NCBI RefSeq assembly: GCF_009857475.1
Contig: NZ_WWCJ01000009.1
Location: 1 to 64,000 of the forward strand
From: Pseudoduganella guangdongensis
GTDB lineage: Bacteria; Pseudomonadota; Gammaproteobacteria; Burkholderiales; Burkholderiaceae_D
Length of the DNA: 64,000 nucleotides
Direction of reading: 5' to 3'
A model generated the notes under the pieces. That model saw only the letters and a list, made by a program, of their open reading frames with translations, searched no databases and was not told the origin of the DNA. Positions within the stretch are counted from its first letter, which is position 1; each line of letters starts with the position of its first letter. The position numbers and the translations under genes are program-made. Shown here in pieces: positions 11,164-20,723 of this stretch.

Positions 11164-12432
11164 ATGACCGCCGTGCTACAAACTGAAGTACAGCTTCCCA
11201 TGCCGTATGAGAACCAGTTCTTCCTGGCACGGCAACCTATCCTCAATCGCTCCCAGCGGCTCGTGGCCTACGAGCTGCTTTATCGAAATGCCGAGGTCCA
11301 CGAAGCGTGCGTGACCGATGGCGCCCATGCCACCGCGTCCGTGATTGCGCATGCTTCCGAGCTGGGCATGGAGCAGGTGGTGGGCGATCAGCTGGCGTTC
11401 GTCAATGTCGATGTGACGGGCTTGATGAGTGATTTCATTCATTTCCTGCCCAACGATAAGGTGATCCTGGAGGTGCTCGAGTCGGTCGAGCCAACGCCGG
11501 AGGTGTTGAGCCGCCTGCAGGAGCTGAAGCGGGCCGGCTATAAGTTTGCGCTCGACGATGTGGCCGGCGAAAGCGCTGCGGTGGAGGCGCTGCGGCCGTT
11601 GATGGATGTGATCAAGATCGACCTGAAGCAGATCGCGCGCGGCAGCCTGCCGGCGCTGGCGCGCAGCTTGCGCAATCCAAACCAGAAGCTGCTGGCAGAG
11701 AAGGTGGAGACGCTGGAGGAATTCCGCGAGTGCATGGACCTGGGCTTTGAGTATTTCCAGGGCTATTACTTTGCGCGGCCAGTCATTTTAAGCGGCAAGA
11801 AGATTGCGCCGTCCCAGTTGTCCATCATGAAGCTGCTCGATTTGCTGAACCGCGATGCGGACCAGCGCGAGGTGGAGCGCAGCGTCAAGCATGATCCCCT
11901 GATTTCCCTGAACTTGTTGCGCCTGGTGAATACGCCGGCGGTGGGGGCGCGTTTCCGCATCAATTCGGTGGGCCATGCGCTGATTGTGCTGGGGCGGCGG
12001 CAGTTGCAGCGCTGGCTGCAGATCCTGCTGTATGTGAAGGGCTCGGAGTTCGATTCGCCGCTGCTGCAGATGGCGACCACGCGCGGCAAGACCATGGAGC
12101 TGGTGATGGGCCATGTGCGGCCGGCGGAGAAGGTGGCGGCGGATATCGGTTTTACCGTCGGCATCATGTCGCTGATGGATGCGCTGTTCTCGGTGCGCAT
12201 GGGGGAGATCCTCGACAGCGTCAACGTGCTGGACGAGGTGCGCGATGCCTTGCTGCACCGCGAGGGGGATTATGGGGATGCCCTGCACCTGATCGAGCTG
12301 ATCGAGCGGGCGCAGGAGGGGCAGGAGCTGACCGGCATCCTGCACAAGCTGGAGCTGGCGCCGTCGGCGCTGTATGCGCTGCAGCGCGAGGCGTTCGAGT
12401 GGGTGAACGAGTACGCGCACCACGTTGCCTGA
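11164..12432 (+). CDS. Degenerate EAL plus HDOD domain signalling protein
   Basis: A 422-residue two-domain protein of the YuxH/CdgJ type. The N-terminal half (to about 200) is an EAL-like fold beginning FLARQPILNRSQRLVAYELLYR. The catalytic EAL triplet is replaced by ELL and most metal ligands of active c-di-GMP phosphodiesterases are absent, so it is probably a non-catalytic sensor. The C-terminal half is an HDOD domain (SQLSIMKLLDLLNRDADQREVERSVKHDPLISLNLLRL onwards, split here only by description). Relatives influence motility and signalling. ATG 11164 is preferred because GGGGAAA lies upstream; an ATG at 11152 lacks a site. Its stop abuts, tail to tail, the methyltransferase gene on the other strand. 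Confidence 0.88.
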   Translation: MTAVLQTEVQLPMPYENQFFLARQPILNRSQRLVAYELLYRNAEVHEACVTDGAHATASVIAHASELGMEQVVGDQLAFVNVDVTGLMSDFIHFLPNDKVILEVLESVEPTPEVLSRLQELKRAGYKFALDDVAGESAAVEALRPLMDVIKIDLKQIARGSLPALARSLRNPNQKLLAEKVETLEEFRECMDLGFEYFQGYYFARPVILSGKKIAPSQLSIMKLLDLLNRDADQREVERSVKHDPLISLNLLRLVNTPAVGARFRINSVGHALIVLGRRQLQRWLQILLYVKGSEFDSPLLQMATTRGKTMELVMGHVRPAEKVAADIGFTVGIMSLMDALFSVRMGEILDSVNVLDEVRDALLHREGDYGDALHLIELIERAQEGQELTGILHKLELAPSALYALQREAFEWVNEYAHHVA

Positions 12433-13158
12433 TTATTGGGCCAGCAGCAGGAACACCGTTGGTTTCTTGTGGAAGTCCGGCGCCTTGCCGGCAGTGAGCT
12501 GGCTTTTCCATTGCGCACCCGTCTGGGTGCGGATCGCTTCCGTTGGCAGGCTGATGTCGGTGGCCACGCAGATCAGCGTGCTGCCGGCACAGGTGCTGAC
12601 CAGCGCTTCCAGCATGGCGGCGTTGCGGTAGGGCGTTTCGATGAACAGCTGCGTCTGCTTTTCCTGGCGCGAGCGGGTTTCCAGGTCTTTCAGGCGTTTG
12701 GCGCGCTGCGCGGCGTCGGTCGGCAGGTAGCCGTTGAAGGCGAAGCTTTGGCCGCTCAGGCCGCTGGCCATGACCGACATCAGGATGGAGGAGGGGCCGA
12801 CCAGGGGGCGCACCGGGATGCCGTGGGCATGCGCCAGGCGCACCAGGTCGGCGCCGGGGTCGGCGACGGCCGGGACGCCGGCTTCGGACAGCAGGCCGAC
12901 GTCGTGGCCGGCTTGCAGCGGGGCGAGCAGGTCGGCCAGGGCGGCGGGCGGGGTGTTGATGTTCAGCTCATTGATCGCGATTTCCTGAATCGGTTTGCTG
13001 GTGCCGACTTGCTTCAGGAAGGCGCGCGCGGTCTTGGCGTTCTCGGCGACGAAGTGAGCCAGTTGCGCGGTCAGCTGCTGGACGTGCTGAGGGATCACCT
13101 GGTCCAGGGATTCGGTGGGGCCAAGGGTGTTGGGAATCAAAAACAGGGTGCCAGTCAT
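12433..13158 (-). CDS. RsmI-like SAM-dependent methyltransferase (tetrapyrrole methylase fold)
   Basis: A 241-residue protein of the TP-methylase superfamily, related to RsmI (16S rRNA C1402 2'-O-methyltransferase) but shorter and divergent. It starts TGTLFLIPNTLG, has the family GLLSEAGVPAVADPGADLVRLAHAHG near residue 88 and the VGPSSILMSVMASGLSG loop near residue 119. RsmI proteins usually carry DAGTP where this one has EAGVP, so its target may differ. It follows maf with 1 bp between the genes and is probably cotranscribed. An RsmI proper is likely elsewhere in the genome. Confidence 0.82.
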   Translation of the reverse strand: MTGTLFLIPNTLGPTESLDQVIPQHVQQLTAQLAHFVAENAKTARAFLKQVGTSKPIQEIAINELNINTPPAALADLLAPLQAGHDVGLLSEAGVPAVADPGADLVRLAHAHGIPVRPLVGPSSILMSVMASGLSGQSFAFNGYLPTDAAQRAKRLKDLETRSRQEKQTQLFIETPYRNAAMLEALVSTCAGSTLICVATDISLPTEAIRTQTGAQWKSQLTAGKAPDFHKKPTVFLLLAQ

Positions 13159-13159
13159 A

Positions 13160-13750
13160 TTACTTGCTAAAGAAGGTGACGCCGGCTGCGCGCAGCATGC
13201 CGGTCAGGGCGATCAGGGGCAGGCCGGTGAGGGCGGTCGGGTCGCTGGAGTCGATGCGTTCGAGGATGGCGATGCCGAGCGCTTCGTTCTTGGCGCTGCC
13301 GGCGCAATCGTAGGGCTGCTCAATGCGCAGGTAGGCGTCCAGCTCGGCGTCCGGCAGGTCGCGGAACGTGACCACGGTTTGCACGTCTTCCAACTGGTGC
13401 GTGCTGTTGCGTCCATCCCACAGGCACAGCGCGGTGTGGAAAATGACTTCGCGCCCGCGCATTTTCTGCAATTGCGCCAGGGCATTGGCATGGTTGCCAG
13501 GTTTGCCGATCTGCTCATCGTCCAGTGTGGCGACCTGGTCGGAGCCGATCACCAGGGCACCGGGGTGGCGCGCGGCCACGGCAGCGGCCTTTTCGCGCGC
13601 CAGGCGCAGCGCGGTGGCGGCGGGCGTTTCACCGGCTTGCGGGCTTTCGTCGATGTCGGGCACATCCACGCTGAACGGCAATTGCAGCCGGGACAGCAGC
13701 TCGCGGCGGTAGGCCGAGCTGGACGCTAGTACGATGTCAGTTGTTTTCAT
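13160..13750 (-). CDS. yceF: Maf-family nucleotide pyrophosphatase (YceF type)
   Basis: Maf proteins hydrolyse non-canonical nucleoside triphosphates; the YceF subgroup prefers 7-methyl-GTP. The 196-residue product starts MKTTDIVLASSSAYRRELL, with the phosphate-binding SSSxxRxxLL loop. It carries the catalytic GSDQVATLDD near residue 69 and the YceF-type QPYDCAGSAKNEALGI segment near residue 147. The start at 13750 is chosen by homology; an in-frame Met 18 codons upstream adds an unlikely leader. It is divergent from the yceD-rpmF genes. Confidence 0.93.
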   Translation of the reverse strand: MKTTDIVLASSSAYRRELLSRLQLPFSVDVPDIDESPQAGETPAATALRLAREKAAAVAARHPGALVIGSDQVATLDDEQIGKPGNHANALAQLQKMRGREVIFHTALCLWDGRNSTHQLEDVQTVVTFRDLPDAELDAYLRIEQPYDCAGSAKNEALGIAILERIDSSDPTALTGLPLIALTGMLRAAGVTFFSK

Positions 13751-13866
13751 CAGGGAAATGTTATATGCTCTCTGCGCCTGTTCAAAAGCGCGAAAAACGC
13801 GCAAGTCTTTGACGCGGCGTCGAAAATCCTGTTATTATCGCAGGTTTTCGAGGGAAATTTTAGCCA

Positions 13867-14364
13867 ATGAATGCTTTTGAGATCGACGCCTTTGAATTCT
13901 GTCGGACCAACAGCAGCCGTGAAGGAGTCACTCCTGTCGCTGAAATGACCCGACTGGGCAAGGAATGCGCGGACACCTCCGGTGAAGTGACCTGGAAGGT
14001 GCAAGGCGGGTCCAGCAAACAGGGCTATCCGCAGATGCGCCTGACCGTTGCCGGCAACGTGCAACTGGTGTGCCAGCGCTGCCTGGCCCCGTTTGGCTAC
14101 CAGATCGATTCGTCCACTGTCCTGATGCTCGGCAAAGACGACGCTGACGCGGATGAAATCGAAGCAATCATTGATGATGAAAGCATCGACGTGATCGTCG
14201 GTGACCGCTCCATGAATCTCATGGACCTGGTGGAAGACGAGGCCCTGCTGGCCTTGCCGCAAGACCCCAAGCACGAGACGTGTCCTGACACCTCGCTGGT
14301 GGATTCTGTGAAGAGTGAGAAGCCCTCGCCGTTCGCGAGCCTGAAGGGCTTGAAAACAAATTAA
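13867..14364 (+). CDS. yceD: YceD (DUF177) family protein
   Basis: A 165-residue member of the DUF177/YceD family, implicated in 23S rRNA accumulation and almost always encoded directly before rpmF. It has the conserved C-x-x-C pair VCQRCLAPF near residue 62, a possible metal site. The acidic centre DDADADEIEAIIDDESIDV and the LMDLVEDEALLALP motif follow. The C-terminal PFASLKGL is typical. It likely forms an operon with rpmF and the fatty-acid genes. Confidence 0.93.
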   Translation: MNAFEIDAFEFCRTNSSREGVTPVAEMTRLGKECADTSGEVTWKVQGGSSKQGYPQMRLTVAGNVQLVCQRCLAPFGYQIDSSTVLMLGKDDADADEIEAIIDDESIDVIVGDRSMNLMDLVEDEALLALPQDPKHETCPDTSLVDSVKSEKPSPFASLKGLKTN

Positions 14365-14501
14365 GTACCGGTTTTGTAGTAGGAAAGAACGTGTCAAAAC
14401 GCGTGCAGTAATCGAGTTTGACATGGATGTAGAAGCTCGATTCGCATGTTTTTGTGCATCGGATGTGTTAAAATCTTAGAACTTTAGTATTAGGAGTCAT
14501 C

Positions 14502-14684
14502 ATGGCTGTTCAACAGAACAAGAAATCCCCTTCGAAGCGCGGTATGCACCGTTCGCACGACTTCCTGGTTGCACCGAACCTGGCAGTAGAGCCAACCACC
14601 GGCGAAACCCACCTGCGTCACCACATTTCGCCTAACGGCTTCTATCGTGGTCGCAAAGTGCTGAAGACCAAGAACGACGAGTAA
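14502..14684 (+). CDS. rpmF: 50S ribosomal protein L32
   Basis: A 60-residue ribosomal protein with the L32 N-terminus [20 protein letters not shown] and the C-terminal [16 protein letters not shown]. The zinc-binding Cys residues of some L32 proteins are absent, as in most proteobacterial forms. The ribosome-binding site TAGGAG lies 7 bp before the ATG. A -10-like TTAAAAT at 14467 may give rpmF its own promoter, which suits a ribosomal protein encoded between yceD and plsX. Confidence 0.98.
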   Translation: MAVQQNKKSPSKRGMHRSHDFLVAPNLAVEPTTGETHLRHHISPNGFYRGRKVLKTKNDE

Positions 14685-14768
14685 TCGACGTTTTTTGCTT
14701 CGGCTACAAGACAAAGCGGTGCTACGCAGGTCCCCTGACGTCGCGCCGCTTTTTCTTTGAGTTATACA

Positions 14769-15869
14769 ATGACAATCAAAATCTCTATCGACTGTATGGG
14801 TGGCGATCACGGCCCCTCAGTCACGATTCCCGCAGCACTTTCCTTCCTTAAGCACGAACCGAACGCCGAGCTGATCCTTGTTGGCCTGGAGGACGTTCTT
14901 CGCGCTGAACTGAAGAAGCGCCATGCCGACGCCGAGCCGCGCCTCACCGTCCTTCACGCTTCCGAACAGGTCACCATGGATGACCCGCTCGAGGTCGCTT
15001 TGCGCCGCAAGAAGGATTCGTCGATGCGCGTGGCGATCGAACAAGTCAAGTCCGGCCATGCCGCGGCCTGCGTCTCGGCCGGCAATACCGGCGCCCTGAT
15101 GGCAGTCTCGCGCTATGTGCTGAAGACCATGCCGGGTGTCGACCGTCCCGCCATCTGCAGCATCCTGCCCAATCAGAAAGACGGCCCGACCTATGTGCTG
15201 GACCTTGGCGCCAACGTGGATTGCGAACCGCACCACCTGCACCAGTTCGCCATCATGGGTTCCGTGCTGTGCCAGGCCTCCGAAGGCATCGAACGGCCGA
15301 CCATCGGCCTGCTGAACGTGGGCACCGAGGACATCAAGGGCAACGAGGTGGTCAAGGCCACCTCCGAGCTGTTGAAGGCTGACCATGCGCTGGGCAAGCT
15401 GAACTTCCACGGCAATGTGGAAGGCAACGATATTTTCAAAGGCACTGTGGATGTGGTGGTGTGCGATGGTTTCGTCGGCAACGTCACCCTGAAAGCAGTG
15501 GAAGGCCTGGCCCGTTTCATGAAAACGGTGCTGACCACGGAATTCAAACGCACCCCGATTACGATGCTGGGTGCGCTGATCGCGCGCGGCGCACTGCGCA
15601 TGATCGCGAACCGCCTGAATCCTGCACGCTATAACGGCGCCGGCCTGCTCGGCCTGCGCGGTCTGGTGTTCAAGAGCCACGGCGGTGCGGAGGCGGAGGC
15701 TTATGAATGGGCTATCCGTCGTGCATATGATGCGGCAAAAAACGATGTACAAGAGCACCTGTCGGCCATGATCGCCGAACTGATGCCACAAGAAGAGCCG
15801 CCAACCGAAACGAGAGACACGCATGACCCTGTACAGCAAGATCGTAGGCACGGGCAGCTACCTGCCTGA
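14769..15869 (+). CDS. plsX: Phosphate acyltransferase PlsX
   Basis: PlsX converts acyl-ACP and phosphate to acyl-phosphate, the acyl donor for PlsY in phospholipid synthesis. The product (366 residues) begins [20 protein letters not shown], with the phosphate-binding DCMGGDHGP. Later motifs are [12 protein letters not shown] near residue 97 and [16 protein letters not shown] near residue 232. ATG 14769 is chosen over a TTG 12 bp upstream by homology. The gene overlaps fabH by 47 bp. Confidence 0.97.
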   Translation: MTIKISIDCMGGDHGPSVTIPAALSFLKHEPNAELILVGLEDVLRAELKKRHADAEPRLTVLHASEQVTMDDPLEVALRRKKDSSMRVAIEQVKSGHAAACVSAGNTGALMAVSRYVLKTMPGVDRPAICSILPNQKDGPTYVLDLGANVDCEPHHLHQFAIMGSVLCQASEGIERPTIGLLNVGTEDIKGNEVVKATSELLKADHALGKLNFHGNVEGNDIFKGTVDVVVCDGFVGNVTLKAVEGLARFMKTVLTTEFKRTPITMLGALIARGALRMIANRLNPARYNGAGLLGLRGLVFKSHGGAEAEAYEWAIRRAYDAAKNDVQEHLSAMIAELMPQEEPPTETRDTHDPVQQDRRHGQLPA

Positions 15870-16809
15870 GAAACGCGTCACTAATGATGAACTGGCTGCC
15901 CAGCTGGCGGCCAAGGGTATCGAAACCTCGGATGAGTGGATTGTGTCGCGCAGCGGCATTTCCGCTCGCCACTATGCCGAGCCGGAGCAGGCTTCGTCCG
16001 ACCTGGGCGTGATCGCCGCCCGCCGCGCGCTGGAAATGGCTGGCCTGCAGCCGGACGATATCGACCTGATCATCGTTGCCAGCTCCACGCCGGACTTCTA
16101 CGGCAGCTTCCCCAGCACCGCCTGCATCGTGCAGAAGAAACTGGGCATGAGCAATAACTGCGCGGCAGTCGATGTGCAGGCCGTGTGCAGCGGGTTCGTG
16201 TACGCGGTGGCCACGGCCGACAGTTTCATCAAGTCCGGCATGCACAGGAATGTGCTGGTGATCGGCGCCGAAGTATTCTCCCGCATCCTCAATTTCGAAG
16301 ACCGCACCACCTGCGTGCTGTTTGGCGATGGCGCGGGCGCGATTGTCATGAGCGCGTCGCAAGAGCCGGGCATCCTGGCGTGCAAACTGCATGCGGATGG
16401 CCGCCATTCGGACGTGCTGCGCGTCCCGGGCAGCCTGTCGAACGGCGCGATCGCCGGCAGCGCCTTCCTGTACATGGATGGCCAGGCGGTGTTCAAGCTG
16501 GCGGTGTCGGTGCTGGAGAAGGTGGCCTACGAGGCGCTGGAAGCGGCGAATATGACGGCCGGCCAGATCGACTGGCTGATCCCGCACCAGGCCAATATCC
16601 GCATCATGAACGGCACCGCCAAGAAGCTGGGCATGGCCCCGGAAAAAATGGTGGTGACGGTCGACCAGCACGGCAATACGTCGGCTGCCTCGATCCCGCT
16701 GGCGCTGGACGTCGCAGTGCGCGATGGCCGCGTGAAGAAGGGCGATGTGGTGATGATGGAAGGCGTGGGCGGTGGCTTCACATGGGGTGCCGTTCTGGCA
16801 CGCATGTGA
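15823..16809 (+). CDS. fabH: Beta-ketoacyl-ACP synthase III
   Basis: FabH condenses acetyl-CoA with malonyl-ACP to start each fatty-acid chain. The 328-residue product has the Cys-His-Asn triad: Cys122 in [10 protein letters not shown], His in IPHQANIRI near residue 248 and Asn in [12 protein letters not shown] near residue 279. The C-terminal [13 protein letters not shown] is diagnostic. The start overlaps the plsX 3' end by 47 bp in another frame, so the N-terminal 15 codons lie within plsX. Confidence 0.98.
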   Translation: MTLYSKIVGTGSYLPEKRVTNDELAAQLAAKGIETSDEWIVSRSGISARHYAEPEQASSDLGVIAARRALEMAGLQPDDIDLIIVASSTPDFYGSFPSTACIVQKKLGMSNNCAAVDVQAVCSGFVYAVATADSFIKSGMHRNVLVIGAEVFSRILNFEDRTTCVLFGDGAGAIVMSASQEPGILACKLHADGRHSDVLRVPGSLSNGAIAGSAFLYMDGQAVFKLAVSVLEKVAYEALEAANMTAGQIDWLIPHQANIRIMNGTAKKLGMAPEKMVVTVDQHGNTSAASIPLALDVAVRDGRVKKGDVVMMEGVGGGFTWGAVLARM

Positions 16810-16863
16810 GCGGACTGCTAAAATTGCAGTCCTTTTTAGAATAAGAAGTCTAAAGGTTGAAAG

Positions 16864-17805
16864 ATGAATAAATTTGCTTTCGTGTTCCCAGGCCAGGGTT
16901 CCCAGGCTGTGGGCATGCTGGAAGGCTTTGCCGGCAACCCGGTGGTCGCACAGACTCTCGCCGAAGCTTCCGACGCATTGCAGTTTGACCTGGCGAAGCT
17001 GATCGCCGAAGGTCCAAAAGAAGAACTCGACCTGACCACCAACACCCAGCCGGTCATGCTGACCGCCGCGGTGGCGGCTTACCGCGCCTGGATCGCCGCT
17101 GGCGGCCCGGTGCCGAGCGTGGTGGCTGGCCACTCGCTGGGCGAGTACTCGGCCCTGGTGGCGGCGGGCGTGATCACGTTCAAGGATGCGGTGCCGCTGG
17201 TGCGCTTCCGCGCGCAAGCCATGCAGGAAGCCGTGCCGGTCGGGCAGGGCACCATGGCGGTGATGCTGGGCCTGTCCGATGAGGACGTGCGCGCCGCCTG
17301 CGCCGAAGCCGCGGCTGCCGTGCCGGGCGAAGTGGTGGAAGCGGTTAACTACAACGCGCCGGCACAGGTGGTGGTGGCGGGGCATAGCGCCGCCGTCGAC
17401 AAGGCGTGCGAAATCGCCAAGGCCAAGGGCGCCAAACGCGCCATGCGCCTGCCGGTGTCGGCGCCGTTCCACAGCTCGCTGCTCAAGCCGGCCTCGGACC
17501 GCCTGCGCGAGTACATGGCGTCGATCCATTTCAATGCGCCGCAGATCCCGCTGATTAATAATGTGGACGTGGCCGTGCTGAACGACCCGGCGTCGATCAA
17601 GGATGCGCTGGTGCGCCAGGCGGCGTCGCCGGTGCGCTGGGTCGAAACCATGCAGAAAGTGGCTGCCGACGGCATCGTGAATGTGGTGGAGTGCGGCCCG
17701 GGCAAGGTCCTGATGGGGCTGGCCAAGCGCATCGACAGCAGCCTGGTGGGCGAGGCCATTTATGATCAGGCCACCCTTGAACGCATGCTGGAAACCCTCA
17801 AGTAA
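16864..17805 (+). CDS. fabD: Malonyl-CoA:ACP transacylase
   Basis: FabD loads malonate from CoA onto ACP for chain elongation. The 313-residue product starts with FVFPGQGSQAVGML, has the nucleophile elbow GHSLGEYSALVAAG with Ser91 and the downstream catalytic His in PVSAPFHSSLL near residue 200. It lies between fabH and fabG as in most proteobacteria, with 54 bp before it and 15 bp after it. Confidence 0.98.
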   Translation: MNKFAFVFPGQGSQAVGMLEGFAGNPVVAQTLAEASDALQFDLAKLIAEGPKEELDLTTNTQPVMLTAAVAAYRAWIAAGGPVPSVVAGHSLGEYSALVAAGVITFKDAVPLVRFRAQAMQEAVPVGQGTMAVMLGLSDEDVRAACAEAAAAVPGEVVEAVNYNAPAQVVVAGHSAAVDKACEIAKAKGAKRAMRLPVSAPFHSSLLKPASDRLREYMASIHFNAPQIPLINNVDVAVLNDPASIKDALVRQAASPVRWVETMQKVAADGIVNVVECGPGKVLMGLAKRIDSSLVGEAIYDQATLERMLETLK

Positions 17806-17820
17806 AGAAGAAGGATAAAA

Positions 17821-18567
17821 ATGACCCTCGCTAAACAAGTAGCGCTGGTGACCGGCGCGTCGCGCGGCATCGGCAAGGCAATCGCGCAAGAACTGGCCCG
17901 CCAGGGCGCGATCGTGATCGGCACCGCCACCAGCGAAGCTGGCGCGCAGGCGATTTCGGCCTACCTGGCCGAAGTTGGCGCGGAAGCCGGCAAAGGCATG
18001 GTGCTGAACGTGACCAACGCGGAACAATGCGCCGCCATCATCGACGACATCGCCAAAACCTACGGCGCGGTCGGCATCCTGGTCAACAATGCCGGCATCA
18101 CCCAGGACAACCTGGCCATGCGCATGAAGGACGAGGAGTGGGACAGCGTGATCGCCACCAACCTGTCGTCGGTGGGCCGCCTGTCGCGCGCCGTGCTGCG
18201 CGGCATGATGAAAGCGAAAACTGGGCGTATTATTAATATCACGTCCGTGGTCGCATCGGCCGGCAATCCAGGCCAGATGAATTACGCTGCCGCCAAGGCC
18301 GGCGTGGAGGGCATGACCCGCGCCCTGGCCCGTGAAATCGGCAGCCGCAACATTACCGTCAACAGCGTCGCCCCTGGCTTTATCGATACCGATATGACCA
18401 AGGCGCTGGGCGAAGACCAGCATACTGCCCTGTTGACCCAGATCCCTCTGGGCCGCTTGGGCCAGCCGGAAGATATTGCCGCCGCCGTCGCTTTCCTGGC
18501 TTCGCCAGCCGCCGCATATATTACCGGTACCACCCTGCACGTGAATGGTGGTATGTATATGAATTGA
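17821..18567 (+). CDS. fabG: 3-oxoacyl-ACP reductase
   Basis: NADPH-dependent reduction of 3-oxoacyl-ACP in fatty-acid elongation. The 248-residue SDR has the cofactor motif TGASRGIGKAI near residue 12, NNAG near residue 87 and the Ser-Tyr-Lys triad in ITSVVASAGNPGQ and YAAAKAG near residue 155. The C-terminal TLHVNGGMYM is characteristic of FabG. It is separated from acpP by 143 bp that contain a hairpin. Confidence 0.97.
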   Translation: MTLAKQVALVTGASRGIGKAIAQELARQGAIVIGTATSEAGAQAISAYLAEVGAEAGKGMVLNVTNAEQCAAIIDDIAKTYGAVGILVNNAGITQDNLAMRMKDEEWDSVIATNLSSVGRLSRAVLRGMMKAKTGRIINITSVVASAGNPGQMNYAAAKAGVEGMTRALAREIGSRNITVNSVAPGFIDTDMTKALGEDQHTALLTQIPLGRLGQPEDIAAAVAFLASPAAAYITGTTLHVNGGMYMN

Positions 18568-18574
18568 TACGAAA

Positions 18575-18593
18575 GTGCGGCATAATGCCGCAC
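18575..18593 (+). other. Hairpin between fabG and acpP
   Basis: GTGCGGC and GCCGCAC form a 7-bp stem with an ATAAT loop 8 bp after the fabG stop. No run of T follows, so it is more likely an mRNA processing or stability element than an intrinsic terminator. Differential expression of acpP from its neighbours is common. Confidence 0.5.
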
Positions 18594-18710
18594 GATCGCA
18601 TCATTTAATAGTGATTTCAACGTAGATCAAATCAAACGCTGAAATTAGTTTATCGGCGCGCAAACCTGCTAAAATGCGCGCTTTCCGTAACAACATATTG
18701 GAGCCATAAC

Positions 18711-18950
18711 ATGTCGGATATCGAACAACGCGTTAAGAAAATCGTCGCTGAACAACTGGGCGTCGCTGAAGCAGACATCAAGAACGAATCCTCCTTCGTC
18801 GACGACCTGGGCGCCGATTCCCTCGACACCGTTGAGCTGGTAATGGCACTGGAAGATGAGTTCGAAATGGAAATCCCAGACGAACAAGCTGAAAAGATCA
18901 CCACCGTGCAGCAAGCGATCGACTACGCAACTGCCCACGTCAAGGCCTAA
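18711..18950 (+). CDS. acpP: Acyl carrier protein
   Basis: The acyl carrier of fatty-acid synthesis. The 79-residue acidic protein has the phosphopantetheine attachment motif [13 protein letters not shown] with Ser37. The sequence [18 protein letters not shown] at the start is typical. AcpS, which adds the prosthetic group, is encoded at 30080. The ribosome-binding site TTGGAGCC lies about 8 bp before the ATG. Confidence 0.99.
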   Translation: MSDIEQRVKKIVAEQLGVAEADIKNESSFVDDLGADSLDTVELVMALEDEFEMEIPDEQAEKITTVQQAIDYATAHVKA

Positions 18951-18987
18951 GCTCGCCTGACGCTCCGATCCACTCCGGGAGACTCGC

Positions 18988-20232
18988 TTGAGTTCTAAAA
19001 ACCGTCGTGTAGTGGTTACCGGTCTTGGTGTGATTTCCCCCGTCGGCAACACGGTTGCCGACGCGTGGAAAGCCATCACCGAGAGCAAATCCGGGATCGC
19101 TAACATTACCAGTTTTGACGCGTCGGCCTTCTCCACCCGCTTTGCGGGCGAAGTGAAGGGCTTCAACGTCGAGGCATACCTCGACGCCAAAGAAGCGCGT
19201 CACATGGATAAATTTATCCATTTCGGCATGGCAGCAGGCATCCAGGCTATCCAGGATTCCGGCATCGCCGTGACTGAGGAAAACGCCGACCGTATCGGCG
19301 TCATCATTGGTTCCGGCATCGGCGGCCTGCCGATGATCGAAGCACAGAAGGAAGACTACGACAAGCGCGGTCCGCGCCGTATCTCCCCGTTCTTCGTACC
19401 GGCCTCGATTATCAACATGATTTCCGGCAACCTGTCGATCAAGTACGGCATGCGCGGCCCCAACCTGTCCATCGTGACGGCTTGCACCACCGGCCTGCAC
19501 TCGATTGGCGCGGCGGCCCGCCTGATTGAGTACGGCGATGCGGATGTCATGATCGCCGGCGGCTCGGAATCCACCGTGTCGCCGCTGGGCCTGGGCGGCT
19601 TTGCCTCGGCTCGCGCACTGTCCTCGCGCAACGATGACCCGGCTACCGCGTCCCGTCCGTGGGACAAGGACCGCGACGGCTTCGTGCTGGGCGAAGGTGC
19701 CGGCGTCATGGTGCTGGAGGAGTACGAACACGCGAAAGCGCGCGGCGCCAAGATCTATGCAGAATTGCTGGGCTTTGGCATGAGCGCCGATGCGTATCAC
19801 ATGACCTCGCCTCTGGAAGACGGCGCTGGTGGCAGCAAGTCGGCGCAAAACGCGCTGCGCAATGCTGGCATCAACCCTGACCAGGTGAATTATGTGAACG
19901 CGCACGGTACCTCGACCCCGCTGGGCGACGTGGCTGAAGTGCAGGGCATCAAGCGCACCTTCGGCGAGCACGCCAAGAACCTGGTTGTCAGCTCCACCAA
20001 GTCGGCCACCGGCCACTTGCTGGGCGGTGCTGGCGGCCTGGAAGCGGTGTTCACGGTGCTGGCGATTCACAACCAGGTGATCCCGCCGACCATCAACCTG
20101 TTCAATCAGGATCCGGCATGCGATCTGGACTTCTGCGCCAATACTGCGCGCAGCGCCACGATCAACTATGCGCTGAAGAACTCCTTCGGCTTTGGCGGTA
20201 CCAACGGCAGCCTGCTGTTCGGTAAAGTCTAA
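18988..20232 (+). CDS. fabF: Beta-ketoacyl-ACP synthase II
   Basis: Elongating condensing enzyme that also gives thermal control of membrane composition. The 414-residue product has the Cys nucleophile in [12 protein letters not shown] near residue 164, the first catalytic His in [11 protein letters not shown] near residue 304 and the second in [13 protein letters not shown] near residue 340. The start is TTG at 18988, 8 bp after CGGGAGA, and gives the family N-terminus [11 protein letters not shown]. No ATG fits. Confidence 0.97.
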   Translation: MSSKNRRVVVTGLGVISPVGNTVADAWKAITESKSGIANITSFDASAFSTRFAGEVKGFNVEAYLDAKEARHMDKFIHFGMAAGIQAIQDSGIAVTEENADRIGVIIGSGIGGLPMIEAQKEDYDKRGPRRISPFFVPASIINMISGNLSIKYGMRGPNLSIVTACTTGLHSIGAAARLIEYGDADVMIAGGSESTVSPLGLGGFASARALSSRNDDPATASRPWDKDRDGFVLGEGAGVMVLEEYEHAKARGAKIYAELLGFGMSADAYHMTSPLEDGAGGSKSAQNALRNAGINPDQVNYVNAHGTSTPLGDVAEVQGIKRTFGEHAKNLVVSSTKSATGHLLGGAGGLEAVFTVLAIHNQVIPPTINLFNQDPACDLDFCANTARSATINYALKNSFGFGGTNGSLLFGKV

Positions 20233-20234
20233 AC

Positions 20235-20262
20235 GGAACTTCCAAGCCTCGCCCCGGTCTTA
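20235..20262 (+). promoter_or_regulatory. Candidate sigma-E promoter upstream of ygfX-like gene and rpoE
   Basis: GGAACTT at 20235 is a perfect sigma-E -35 box. After 16 bp it is followed by TCTTA at 20258, a fair -10. It lies just after fabF and before the two-gene unit that contains rpoE, where autoregulation is expected. The -10 falls in the loop of a 10-bp hairpin (20248-20275), so the match could be coincidental. Confidence 0.45.
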
Positions 20263-20275
20263 GTGCCGGGGCGAG
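20248..20275 (+). other. GC-rich hairpin after fabF
   Basis: CTCGCCCCGG (20248-20257) pairs perfectly with CCGGGGCGAG (20266-20275) around an 8-base loop, 16 bp past the fabF stop. No T-run follows the stem (a run of eight C lies at 20289), so intrinsic termination is doubtful; it may stabilise the fab mRNA 3' end. Confidence 0.6.
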
Positions 20276-20315
20276 CGCTTCCGCTGTACCCCCCCCGAAA
20301 AAATCGAAAGTCCTT

Positions 20316-20699
20316 ATGTCGATCGCGGCCTGTGTCGCTGTTCGTCCTTCGCTGTGCCTGTGCGTTCTGCGGGCAGGGCTGGTCGCGTCCGTGCTGGCCG
20401 TCGGGGCCTGGAGCGGGCTGCTGCCGGTGGCGGCGGCGCTACTGGCGGGTCTGCGGCGCGAGGTCAAATGCAGCCGCATTGATATTTCCGGTGTCGGGGA
20501 TTTGCAGCTGACGGTATACCAGCAACAGTACCGGGCGCGCCTGTTGGGCGACTGCACCCTGTGGCCGGGCGCTTTGCTGCTGCATGCGGCGCTGGAGGAC
20601 GGGCGCTGTCTCTGGCTGGTCCTGCTGCCCGATAGCCTGCCGGGCGGGCAATGGCGCCAGCTGCAGGCGGCAGTGCGGGCACAACTGCAGAAAATTTGA
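20316..20699 (+). CDS. Small membrane protein, YgfX-like
   Basis: A 127-residue protein with hydrophobic segments near residues 18-45, followed by a soluble part containing LQLTVYQQQYRARLLGDCTLWPGALLLHA and RCLWLVLLPDSLPGGQWRQL. This arrangement (N-terminal membrane hairpin, C-terminal LPDSL..WRQLR) is that of YgfX (CptA)-type proteins, and betaproteobacteria commonly encode one between fabF and rpoE. YgfX in E. coli pairs with SdhE, but no sdhE is near here. Function here is unknown. It lies 24 bp before rpoE and is probably cotranscribed. Confidence 0.65.
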   Translation: MSIAACVAVRPSLCLCVLRAGLVASVLAVGAWSGLLPVAAALLAGLRREVKCSRIDISGVGDLQLTVYQQQYRARLLGDCTLWPGALLLHAALEDGRCLWLVLLPDSLPGGQWRQLQAAVRAQLQKI

Positions 20700-20723
20700 A
20701 CCAATCTTCGGTGGGCTGCTCTT

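Noticed and set aside
15712..18540. 942-codon antisense ORF opposite plsX-fabG
   Set aside because: A shadow across four certain fab-operon genes; no ribosome-binding site and no family resemblance.
20248..20275. Hairpin after fabF as an intrinsic terminator
   Set aside because: No T-run follows the stem, so it is listed only as a hairpin.
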